Part shown: positions 1-5,072 of the stretch, piece by piece
How the letters are laid out: each line of letters begins with the position of its first letter
Position numbering within the stretch: the stretch's first letter is position 1
Origin: an uncultured Clostridia bacterium
GTDB lineage: Bacteria; Bacillota; Clostridia; Oscillospirales; Oscillospiraceae
Direction: 5' to 3'
Length of the DNA stretch: 5,072 bases
Assembly (NCBI GenBank): GCA_947167725.1
Contig: CAMVJF010000137.1
Location: 1-5,072 of the forward strand
Position numbers and translations under genes: made by a program
The notes under the pieces: generated by a model
What the model was told of the DNA's origin: nothing
The model's input: the letters and a program-made list of their open reading frames with translations, nothing else
Database searches by the model: none

Positions 1-677
1 CCCGCATCGTCATTGTACAGGTCGGTCGGAATTGCCTTTGCAGCTTCAAGAGCGTCCTGAAGCGCCTGATAGGTTTCGGGTGTGAAGCTGTCATTTTCAG
101 CTATGGCGTCAGCAGCTGCAATAGCCTCATTAAGTGCGGTGTAGTCGCAGGGGTCATTCTGATTGGCTGTATCGTTAAGAGCGTCAATAGCGTCCTGTAA
201 TGCCTGCATAGCATCATCAATAGTCTTCTGATTGTCATTGTTACCGTCAGAGTCAACGTAGTATTCCTGATTGATAGCGTCCTGAGCAGCCTCAAGAGCG
301 TCGATGTAATCCTGCCATGCGTCGTCATCATACTGACCGTTTGAGTTGTCGGTACCGATATCGTTAATAGCGTCGTCAACAAGATTATCAATCGGGTCGT
401 ATTCGCAGGGCTCGTTTACGTGCGATCTGTAGGTAAGAGCGTTAATTGCTCTGAGAAGCTCTGCAGTCGCATTGTCAATCATCGTTTGATTTGAGTTGTC
501 GGGAAGAATCGGAATGGGACGTGCGCTATCGTTTGCGATTGCGGCAGCAGCATTATAAGCGTTTGTAAAGTCTGCCCAAACCTCGTTGATGAAATGATTG
601 TTTGTATTGTTCTTATATTCAGCAATCTTTTCCTCTGCAAGTGCTACGGCAGCGTCAAGCTCGGTGTAGTCGCAGGG
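1..677 (-). repeat. Tandem FIVAR-like protein repeats with a PC(D/E)Y box
   Basis: Three copies of a Pro-Cys-(Asp/Glu)-Tyr box head successive units. Their Cys codons are at plus positions 672-674, 405-407 and 147-149, so the units are 89 and 86 codons long, with a third unit cut by the window edge. The boxes read PCDYTELD, PCEYDPID and PCDYTALN. Each is followed by one amphipathic helix, a polar linker, and a helix pair rich in Ala and Leu (for example YIDALEAAQDAI, then MQALQDAIDAL). The copies are diverged in both DNA and protein, so this is an old domain duplication and not a recent DNA repeat. A further, more diverged helical unit without a visible PC box occupies about 678-899. Confidence 0.7.
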
Positions 678-899
678 AATAGTCATATCATCGGGGATAA
701 TCGCCTTAATCTGTGCTACAAGGTAATCAATCTCGGACTGCTCGTAGTAAACAGAACCGTCAAGGGTGTAATTGTCCTCGATATTGTTGAGCGTTGCTCT
801 TAAGGTTGCACGCTCAGCCTCGGTGAAGTTAGCGTTGGAATTGTTCAGAACGCTCTCAGCCTTATTGATTAAGTTTATAAGCTCACGAATGTCCAGTTC
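1..899 (-). CDS. Partial FIVAR-repeat surface/secreted protein (both ends missing)
   Basis: The minus strand is open without a stop across the whole stretch (codons occupy plus positions 3k to 3k+2) and gives about 299 residues. The protein is acidic, rich in Ala, Asn, Asp and Leu, and helical. It has recurring units of the type PC(D/E)Y-x-x-(L/I)-(D/N), then a helix, then a segment such as TYQALQDALEAAKAI, which is the look of FIVAR-type three-helix repeats. FIVAR repeats are known in large cell-surface or carbohydrate-binding proteins of Firmicutes, where they act as stalks or sugar-binding modules. No signal peptide, anchor, dockerin or catalytic domain falls inside the window. The N-terminal side ends at the junction near 890-903 and the C-terminal side runs off the window edge. 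Codon use (TTA, ATA, AGA, many AAT and GAT) differs clearly from the genes to the right. The repeat family is fairly sure; the biological role is unknown. Confidence 0.8.
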
Positions 900-903
900 G
901 GCG
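888..903. other. Abrupt junction between two unrelated sequence blocks
   Basis: To the left, a minus-strand FIVAR frame stays coherent up to about 890-899. To the right, the plus-strand rnfD tail becomes recognisable from about 897 (residues FGVTKED). Reading rnfD upstream, the frame meets TAA at 870-872 and the residues just before the junction do not look like RnfD, which normally has about 300 or more residues. GC content and codon choice change at the same point. No inverted repeat, target-site duplication, transposase or attachment-site-like sequence is seen beside it. The likeliest cause is a chimeric contig; a real deletion or rearrangement cannot be excluded from sequence alone. Confidence 0.75.
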
Positions 904-968
904 TGACGAAGGAAGACATCGCCGCTCAGAAGGAAGCTGCGAAGGCGGCAAAGGAGGCGGCGAAATGA
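897..968 (+). CDS. rnfD: RnfD C-terminal tail only (gene cut at the junction)
   Basis: The frame ending at TGA 966-968 encodes roughly FGVTKED followed by an Ala/Lys/Glu-rich tail (IAAQKEAAKAAKEAAK). RnfD is an integral membrane subunit of the Rnf complex carrying a covalently bound FMN. None of its membrane helices or its flavin-attachment motif are present here. The assignment rests mainly on position: rnfD directly precedes rnfG in clostridial operons, and the stop overlaps the rnfG start as ATGA, implying translational coupling. The phe-gly-val start of this stretch also fits the usual RnfD C-terminal region. The true gene start is missing because of the upstream junction, so the left limit given is approximate. 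This is a remnant in this contig and not necessarily a pseudogene in the organism. Confidence 0.65.
   Translation, partial: FGVTKEDIAAQKEAAKAAKEAAK
951..957 (+). promoter_or_regulatory. Ribosome binding site of rnfG inside the rnfD tail
   Basis: AAGGAGG lies 7 nt before the rnfG ATG and is made by the Lys-Glu codons of the RnfD tail, so the tail codons double as the Shine-Dalgarno sequence. This fixes the rnfG start at 965. Confidence 0.8.
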
Positions 969-1501
969 ATAAGATCCTCAAGCTCACCGTTGTCCTGTTC
1001 CTGATCTGCGCCGTCGTCGCCGCCGTTCTCGGAGGAGTGAACGAGGTCACCAAGGGCCCCATCGAGACCCAGCAGAGGGAAAAGACCGAGACCGCCTACA
1101 AGGCCGTTCTCCCGAACGCCGATTCCTTTACCGAGCTCGACCGTTCGAGCTACGCCGATCTCAAGACCATCGACAAGATCTCAGCGGCCGACAACGGCGC
1201 CGGCCATGTGGTCGAGACGACCTTCTCCGGCGCGCAGGGCAGCATCACGATGGCCGTCGGCGTCGATGAAAACTACAGGTGCGCCGGCATCTCGATCATC
1301 AAGCATTCCGAGACCTCCGGCCTCGGCGAGGTCGCGGCCAGCGCCTCCGCCCGCGGCGAGAGCTTCCGCAGCTCCTTCATCGGCAAGGATGAGAGCATCT
1401 CGATCAACGATATCGACGCCATTACCGGCGCGACGATCACCTCCAAGGCAGTCACCGGCGCTGTCGCCGCCTCGATCGAGGCAGTCAAGGCTTTGGGTTA
1501 A
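965..1501 (+). CDS. rnfG: Rnf electron transport complex subunit G (covalent FMN protein)
   Basis: RnfG passes electrons through a covalently bound FMN on the outer face of the membrane, within the Rnf ferredoxin:NAD+ oxidoreductase. The 178-residue product has one N-terminal membrane anchor (about residues 7-24) followed by an extracytoplasmic FMN-binding domain. The flavin-attachment motif is clear at residues 151-159 (DAITGATIT). By analogy with NqrC and characterised RnfG proteins, FMN would be linked by phosphoester to Thr157 by the flavin transferase ApbE, which is not encoded in this window. A second family motif, HSETSGLG at 114-121, is the usual H-x-E-T-P-G-L-G with Ser in place of Pro. 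The start overlaps the rnfD stop (ATGA), and the stop overlaps the Shine-Dalgarno of rnfE. Length is normal for a compact clostridial RnfG. Confidence 0.95.
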   Translation: MNKILKLTVVLFLICAVVAAVLGGVNEVTKGPIETQQREKTETAYKAVLPNADSFTELDRSSYADLKTIDKISAADNGAGHVVETTFSGAQGSITMAVGVDENYRCAGISIIKHSETSGLGEVAASASARGESFRSSFIGKDESISINDIDAITGATITSKAVTGAVAASIEAVKALG

Positions 1502-1506
1502 GGAGG
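1500..1506 (+). promoter_or_regulatory. Ribosome binding site of rnfE overlapping the rnfG stop
   Basis: AAGGAGG begins within the TAA stop of rnfG and sits 7 nt before the ATG at 1514. It supports that start and suggests that ribosomes ending rnfG feed rnfE. Confidence 0.8.
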
Positions 1507-1513
1507 GGAAGAC

Positions 1514-2215
1514 ATGAATATTAAAAAACAGTTCAGCGAAGGCCTCGTTACCAATAACCCCGTCCTTGTCCAGCAGATCGGCATGTGCGCCACGATGGCC
1601 ATCACGACCTCGCTGTTCAACGGCCTGGGCATGGGCCTTTCCGTTCTGATCATCCTCACCTGCTGCAACGTCGTCGTTTCCCTGATCCGCAAGATCATCC
1701 CCGAGGAGATCCGACTGGCAATCTTCGTCGTAGTCATCGCGGGCTTCGTCACGATCGTCGACCTGCTGCTTCAGGCATTCATCCCCGCGCTTTCCGCGGC
1801 GCTCGGCGTGTTCATCCCGCTGATCGTCGTCAACTGCATCATCATCGGCCGTGCGGAGGCCTTCTGCCAGAAGAACACCGTCGGCGCGTCCTTCTTCGAC
1901 GGCGTGTTCCAGGGCCTCGGCTATACGGTCGTCCTGCTGATTATGTCGATCGTGCGCGAGCTGCTCGGCAAGGGCACCTTCGGCGGCGGTCTGATCGACG
2001 TCTCCAACGGTCTGCGCTTCACGCTTGACGGCTCCGGTGCGGGCATCAAGATCTTCTCCGGCGAGTACGGCGCGAAGATCCTGACGATGCCCTTCGGCGG
2101 CTTCCTGACGCTCGGCGTTCTGATCGCCGCCATGCAGTACGCGCTGAAGAGATCCGCGAAGAAAAAGGAGCTTGCCGCAAAAGCGGAGGCAGAGAAAAAG
2201 GAGGTAACTGAATAA
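1514..2215 (+). CDS. rnfE: Rnf electron transport complex subunit E
   Basis: RnfE is an integral membrane subunit that, with RnfA, forms the core carrying electrons across the membrane; it is related to NqrD. The 233-residue product begins with the family signature FSEGLVTNNPVLVQQIGMC and shows about six membrane segments (near residues 22-36, 41-60, 68-90, 94-112, 133-150 and 190-210). Cys25 (in GMC) and Cys108 (in VNCIIIGRAEAF) are the conserved half-channel cysteines. In Rnf and Nqr structures these pair with two cysteines of the partner subunit to hold an iron-sulfur centre inside the membrane. The C-terminus ends in a highly charged Lys/Ala/Glu tail (about residues 212-233) expected on the cytoplasmic side. 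The gene overlaps rnfA by one base (TAATG). Confidence 0.96.
   Translation: MNIKKQFSEGLVTNNPVLVQQIGMCATMAITTSLFNGLGMGLSVLIILTCCNVVVSLIRKIIPEEIRLAIFVVVIAGFVTIVDLLLQAFIPALSAALGVFIPLIVVNCIIIGRAEAFCQKNTVGASFFDGVFQGLGYTVVLLIMSIVRELLGKGTFGGGLIDVSNGLRFTLDGSGAGIKIFSGEYGAKILTMPFGGFLTLGVLIAAMQYALKRSAKKKELAAKAEAEKKEVTE
2198..2204 (+). promoter_or_regulatory. Ribosome binding site of rnfA within the end of rnfE
   Basis: AAGGAGG formed by the last codons of rnfE lies 10 nt before the rnfA ATG at 2215, supporting the one-base-overlap start. Confidence 0.75.
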
Positions 2216-2799
2216 TGCTGTTCAACATCATCTCCATCTCTCTGGGAGCGATCCTGATCAACAACTTCATCTTCTCCCAGTTCCTCGGCTGCTGCCCCTT
2301 CCTGGGCTGCTCGAACAAGACCGATACCGCCTTCGGCATGGGCGTCGCGGTCATCTTCGTCATGGGCATGGCCTCGGCGATCTGCTGGCTGATCGACACC
2401 TATATCCTCGTGCCGCTCGGCCTCGCCTTCCTCGAGACGCTGGCCTTCATCCTGATCATCGCCGCGCTGGTCCAGCTCGTCGAGATGTTCCTGAAAAAGT
2501 CTGTCCCCTCGCTGTACAGCGCGCTCGGCATCTATCTGCCGCTGATCACCACCAACTGCGCCGTCCTGGGCGTCGTGCTGCTCAACGTGCAGAATCACTA
2601 CAACTTCATCGAGTCCGTCGTCTACGGCATCACGGGCGGCATCGGCTTCCTGCTCGCCATCGTGCTCTTCGCCTCCGTGCGTGAGCGCGTGCAGTTCGCC
2701 GACTATCCCGAGTGCTTCGAGGGATTCCCGATCTGTCTGGTTTCCGCGGCTCTTGTCGCTCTCGCGTTCATGGGCTTCAGCGGCATGCAGGTTTTCTGA
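2215..2799 (+). CDS. rnfA: Rnf electron transport complex subunit A
   Basis: RnfA is the second membrane-core subunit, homologous to RnfE and NqrE but inserted with opposite topology. The 194-residue length is typical. About six membrane helices are evident (near residues 5-24, 41-60, 68-92, 103-124, 135-155 and 173-193). Family signatures are NNFIFSQFLGCCPFLGCS (residues 16-33) and TTNCAVLGVVLLN (112-124). Cys27 aligns with the conserved Cys of GxCPF and Cys115 with TNC; together with RnfE Cys25 and Cys108 they would bind the intramembrane iron-sulfur cluster. Cys26 and Cys32 are extra cysteines next to the conserved one. The start codon overlaps the rnfE stop, so the two structurally paired subunits are translationally coupled. 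Confidence 0.97.
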   Translation: MLFNIISISLGAILINNFIFSQFLGCCPFLGCSNKTDTAFGMGVAVIFVMGMASAICWLIDTYILVPLGLAFLETLAFILIIAALVQLVEMFLKKSVPSLYSALGIYLPLITTNCAVLGVVLLNVQNHYNFIESVVYGITGGIGFLLAIVLFASVRERVQFADYPECFEGFPICLVSAALVALAFMGFSGMQVF

Positions 2800-2800
2800 G

Positions 2801-2807
2801 AAGGAGG
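2801..2807 (+). promoter_or_regulatory. Ribosome binding site of rnfB
   Basis: AAGGAGG starts one base after the rnfA stop and lies 11 nt before the ATG at 2819. It is the only strong ribosome binding site in the 19-nt gap and so supports this start. Confidence 0.75.
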
Positions 2808-2818
2808 CAGGATAGCGT

Positions 2819-3622
2819 ATGAACACCATTCTTCTTTCGGTTCTCGTTCTCGGCCTGATGGGCGCCGTCCTGGGCGCGCTGCTGGCCGTTGCCTCCAAGG
2901 TATTCCATGTCGAGGTCGATCCCAAGCAGGCGGCTGTCCGCTCCTGCCTCGCCGGCGCGAACTGCGGCGGCTGCGGCTATCCCGGCTGCGACGGCTATGC
3001 CGCCGCCGTGGCTGCGGGCAAGGCGCCGACGAACAAGTGCGTCGCTGGCGGCGCCGAGACGGCCGCCAAGGTCGCCGAGATCATGGGCGTCGCCGCCGGC
3101 GCGGAAGAGCGCAGGATCGCGTTCGTTCCCTGCTCTGGCTGCGAAGGCCACGCGGAGATGCGATTCAACTACACCGGACCGCAGGACTGCCGCGCCGCCA
3201 TGCTCTTCGGCGGCAAGAGCAACAAGACCTGCACCTTCGCCTGCATCGGCCTCGGAAACTGCACCCGCGCCTGCAAGTTTGACGCGATCCATATCGTCGA
3301 CGGCATTGCGAAGGTCGACCGCTCCAAGTGCGTCGGCTGCGGCGCCTGCGCGGACACCTGTCCCAAGAGCATCATTAAGCTCCTGCCCGCGAGCCAGCGG
3401 GTCCAGCCCGCCTGCTCGAACAAGGACAAGGGCGCGAAGGTCATGAAGATGTGCGACTTCGGCTGCATCGGCTGCATGAAGTGCCAGCGCGAATGTCCCG
3501 CCGACGCGATCAAGGTCGTGGACAACCTCGCCGTCGTGGACAACGACAAGTGCGTCAAGTGCGGCCACTGCGTCGACGTCTGCCCGCGTCACGTCATCAC
3601 CTGGTTTGAAAAGGCCGACTGA
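2819..3622 (+). CDS. rnfB: Rnf electron transport complex subunit B (multi-cluster ferredoxin)
   Basis: RnfB is the cytoplasmic entry point that takes electrons from reduced ferredoxin. The 267-residue product has one N-terminal membrane anchor (about 3-25). It is followed by a Fes-type [4Fe-4S] domain with Cys49, 52 and 57 in NCGGCGYPGC and Cys74. A clostridial-type middle region has Cys105, 108 and 124. Two pairs of ferredoxin-like motifs follow: Cys138/142/148/152 with Cys171/174/177/181, and Cys212/216/219/222/226 with Cys245/248/251/255. There are 26 cysteines in all, enough for five and perhaps six [4Fe-4S] clusters. This is the long form known from acetogens and clostridia; the E. coli homologue has about 192 residues. 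It is the last gene of the operon, ending 18 nt before the terminator stem. Confidence 0.96.
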   Translation: MNTILLSVLVLGLMGAVLGALLAVASKVFHVEVDPKQAAVRSCLAGANCGGCGYPGCDGYAAAVAAGKAPTNKCVAGGAETAAKVAEIMGVAAGAEERRIAFVPCSGCEGHAEMRFNYTGPQDCRAAMLFGGKSNKTCTFACIGLGNCTRACKFDAIHIVDGIAKVDRSKCVGCGACADTCPKSIIKLLPASQRVQPACSNKDKGAKVMKMCDFGCIGCMKCQRECPADAIKVVDNLAVVDNDKCVKCGHCVDVCPRHVITWFEKAD

Positions 3623-3640
3623 CGCTTGACCCGTATCCTT

Positions 3641-3678
3641 CAAAACGGTCTGCACAACGCAGACCGTTTTGTTTTTTT
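3641..3678 (+). terminator. Intrinsic terminator of the rnf operon
   Basis: A 13-bp perfect stem (3641-3653 pairing with 3659-3671, sequence CAAAACGGTCTGC) closes a 5-nt loop ACAAC and is followed directly by seven T residues (3672-3678). It lies 18 nt after the rnfB stop and ends rnf transcription before tepA. Because the stem is symmetric but the A-run on the left is short, it should work mainly for plus-strand transcripts. Confidence 0.95.
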
Positions 3679-3717
3679 CGCTCACTTCGGGTTATGCTAT
3701 CCGTGAGGTGAGTTTGC

Positions 3718-4377
3718 ATGGAGAAAAGGGAAGAGCGGCGGGAGATTGCCGAGCTTGGCAGCATGGAGGAGCGCGGCATCCACTGCCTCACGATCATCGG
3801 CCAGATCGAGGGCCATCAGCTCCTTCCGGACGATACGAAAACGACGAAATACGAGCATGTGCTGCCGCTTCTCGCCGCGATCGAGGAGAGCGCGGAGATC
3901 GGCGGCCTGCTGATCCTGCTCAACACGATGGGCGGCGATGTGGAAGCCGGCCTCGCGATCGCCGAGCTGATCGCCGGAATGAGAAAGCCGACCTGCTCCC
4001 TCGTCCTGGGCGGAGGACATTCGATCGGCGTTCCGCTCGCCGCCGCCGCGAATCGGAGCTTTATCGCACCCTCCGCGGCCATGACGATCCATCCTGTCCG
4101 TCTCAACGGCGTCGTGATCGGCGTCCCGCAGACCTATCAGTATTTCGCGCGCATCCAGGAACGGATCGTTCGCTTCGTGACCACGCACTCGAACTGTACC
4201 CGGGAGGTCTATCTGAAGCTGATGACGAACACGGACGAGCTGGCCAACGACGTCGGCAGCGTGATCTACGGCGAAGAAGCGGTGGAACTCGGCCTGATCG
4301 ACGCCCTCGGCACGTTATCCGACGCGCTTTCTTACCTGCACCGGGAGATCGAAAAGGGAAAGAACGCGGAAAGCTGA
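3718..4377 (+). CDS. tepA: TepA-family ClpP-fold serine peptidase
   Basis: The 219-residue product matches the TepA (translocation-enhancing protein, B. subtilis YmfB) branch of the ClpP/crotonase-fold peptidases. Signatures are TIIGQIEGH (25-33), LLNTMGGDVEAGLAIAE (67-83), LGGGHSIGVPLA (97-108), MTIHPVRLNG (122-131) and EEAVELGLIDALG (186-198). Ser102 in GGHSIG and His125 in TIHP fit the catalytic pair of the ClpP fold; the acid is probably Asp178 but I cannot align it firmly. There is no signal peptide or membrane segment, so a cytoplasmic location is expected. TepA has been linked to protein export and spore formation in Bacillus, but its substrates are not well defined. The charged N-terminus (about residues 1-20) is short. 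GAGGTGA at 3705-3711 supports the ATG at 3718. It lies after the rnf terminator, so it is probably a separate transcription unit; no convincing promoter of its own was found. Confidence 0.93.
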   Translation: MEKREERREIAELGSMEERGIHCLTIIGQIEGHQLLPDDTKTTKYEHVLPLLAAIEESAEIGGLLILLNTMGGDVEAGLAIAELIAGMRKPTCSLVLGGGHSIGVPLAAAANRSFIAPSAAMTIHPVRLNGVVIGVPQTYQYFARIQERIVRFVTTHSNCTREVYLKLMTNTDELANDVGSVIYGEEAVELGLIDALGTLSDALSYLHREIEKGKNAES

Positions 4378-4409
4378 GAAAAAAGGTTTACGTAATATTC
4401 TCAAGACCC

Positions 4410-4438
4410 TTGTTTTATGCGGCATCCTGTGATAAAAT
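4410..4438 (+). promoter_or_regulatory. Predicted sigma-A-type promoter of uppP
   Basis: TTGTTT (4410-4415) and TAAAAT (4433-4438) are separated by 17 nt in the AT-rich gap between tepA and uppP. The -10 matches the consensus at five of six bases; the -35 matches only its TTG half. Transcription would start near 4445, giving a leader of about 25 nt. No terminator hairpin follows tepA, so read-through from tepA into uppP is also possible. Confidence 0.55.
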
Positions 4439-4470
4439 ATCAAAGTTAGAATGATCATGGGGGTTATAGG

Positions 4471-5072
4471 ATGTCAATTCTCAACGCGATACTGCTCGGC
4501 CTGATCCAGGGAATCGCCGAGTTTCTGCCCATTTCTTCTTCGGGGCATCTTTCCATCCTCAACAACCTTTTTCATATGACCACGACCGAGGACGGCCATC
4601 TGTTTTTTGACGTGCTGCTCCACCTCGGAACGCTCTTTTCCGTCTGTGTGGTTTACTGGCAGGATATCGTCGAAATGTTCTATGAGGTGCTGGGCTTTTT
4701 GAAGATCGGCCCGCTCGCTTCCGAGAAGCGCCAGCATTACCCCGCGGCGCGGTTGTTCCTGATGATCGTTCTCGGTACGCTGCCTCTGTTCCTTATTCTG
4801 CCGATAAACGACATGATGGAGGGGCTATACTACAAGAGCATCTTTATCGGCGTTATGCTCGTGCTGACCGGATGCATCCTCTTCATTTCCGACAAGATGG
4901 AGCAGGGAAGAAAGACGGAGAAGAACATGAGCCTGCTCGACGCGGTCATCATCGGTCTGTGCCAGGCGGTCGCGACGATCCCCGGCCTGAGCCGCTCGGG
5001 CACCACGATCACGGGCGGACTCGCGACGGGACTGCGGCGGGACTTCGCGGTGAAATTCTCCTTCCTGCTCTC
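4471..5072 (+). CDS. uppP: Undecaprenyl-diphosphate phosphatase (UppP/BacA), 3' end cut by window
   Basis: UppP is a membrane enzyme that dephosphorylates undecaprenyl diphosphate to recycle the lipid carrier for peptidoglycan and wall polymer synthesis; extra copies give bacitracin resistance. The 200 visible residues contain both hallmark repeats. The first is QGIAEFLPISSSGH at 13-26, with Glu17, Ser23 and His26 corresponding to the active-site residues of E. coli BacA. The second is PGLSRSGTTI at 171-180, with Arg175 equivalent to the catalytic Arg. Hydrophobic membrane segments lie near 44-62, 93-111, 123-140 and 156-170. About 70-80 residues of the usual ~270 lie beyond the window. The ATG at 4471 is the only in-frame start after the upstream stop (TAG 4447-4449). 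Its ribosome binding site is weak (GGGGGT at 4459-4464). Confidence 0.96.
   Translation, partial: MSILNAILLGLIQGIAEFLPISSSGHLSILNNLFHMTTTEDGHLFFDVLLHLGTLFSVCVVYWQDIVEMFYEVLGFLKIGPLASEKRQHYPAARLFLMIVLGTLPLFLILPINDMMEGLYYKSIFIGVMLVLTGCILFISDKMEQGRKTEKNMSLLDAVIIGLCQAVATIPGLSRSGTTITGGLATGLRRDFAVKFSFLL

Noticed and set aside
101..391. Minus-strand 96-residue open frame rich in Thr and Leu, and a plus-strand frame at 594-803
   Set aside because: Both are out-of-frame or opposite-strand readings of the FIVAR repeat gene; the periodic composition of the repeats produces them.
1..677. Possible CRISPR array or recent DNA tandem repeat suggested by recurring short words such as GTAGTCGCAGGG and AGCGTC
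   Set aside because: The words recur because they encode the PC(D/E)Y box and Asp-Ala codons; spacing is 258-267 nt in one open frame and the copies are diverged, with no spacer structure.
880..910. Mobile-element insertion or attachment site at the junction
   Set aside because: No terminal inverted repeats, target duplication, integrase, transposase or tRNA end is seen on either side.
1921..3685. Long minus-strand open frames of 334 residues (1921-2925) and 302 residues (2777-3685)
   Set aside because: They lie opposite strongly recognisable rnfE, rnfA and rnfB, have low-complexity Ala/Asp/Glu/Arg-rich products with no domain, and arise from high GC codon bias.
3669..3698. Possible tepA promoter TTGTTT (3669-3674) with TATGCT (3693-3698), 18-nt spacer
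   Set aside because: The -35 falls in the terminator stem and T-run, matches are weak, and transcription would start at the ribosome binding site itself, leaving almost no leader.
3669..4454. Plus-strand 261-residue open frame overlapping tepA
   Set aside because: It starts inside the terminator, has an Arg-rich meaningless product and is an out-of-frame shadow of tepA.

Overview
The window looks like a piece of a metagenome-style or draft contig from an anaerobic, gut-type Firmicute (Clostridia). Two blocks of very different character meet at about position 890-903. Positions 1 to ~899 have moderate GC (roughly mid-40s % by eye). They are one continuous open frame on the minus strand, without start or stop, encoding part of a secreted or surface protein made of FIVAR-like helical repeats. 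Positions ~900-5072 are GC-rich (about 60% by eye), carry genes only on the plus strand, and use a different codon style (almost no TTA, ATA or AGA).

The right block begins with only the last ~22-24 codons of rnfD. It continues with a tightly coupled rnfG-rnfE-rnfA-rnfB run in the standard clostridial order (C-D-G-E-A-B), encoding most of the Rnf complex. Rnf is a membrane ferredoxin:NAD+ oxidoreductase that couples electron flow to Na+ or H+ export. The genes are joined by ATGA and TAATG overlaps or gaps under 20 nt, each with a strong AAGGAGG-type ribosome binding site. Key cofactor residues are visible: the FMN-attachment threonine in RnfG, the paired membrane cysteines in RnfA and RnfE, and 26 cysteines in a long multi-cluster RnfB. 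The operon closes at a textbook intrinsic terminator (13-bp perfect stem, U7 tail) at 3641-3678.

Downstream lies tepA, a ClpP-fold serine peptidase homologue of the Firmicutes TepA family. After a 93-nt gap holding a reasonable sigma-A-type promoter comes uppP (bacA), undecaprenyl-diphosphate phosphatase, cut by the window end. These two genes serve cell-envelope and housekeeping roles and have no evident link to Rnf beyond adjacency.

I found no new biological system. The most notable signal is the abrupt junction: rnfD is cut to its tail and fused back-to-back with a truncated FIVAR gene of different composition. This is most simply explained as an assembly chimera, with a true rearrangement as the alternative. 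No tRNA, rRNA, CRISPR array, IS element or origin was seen.
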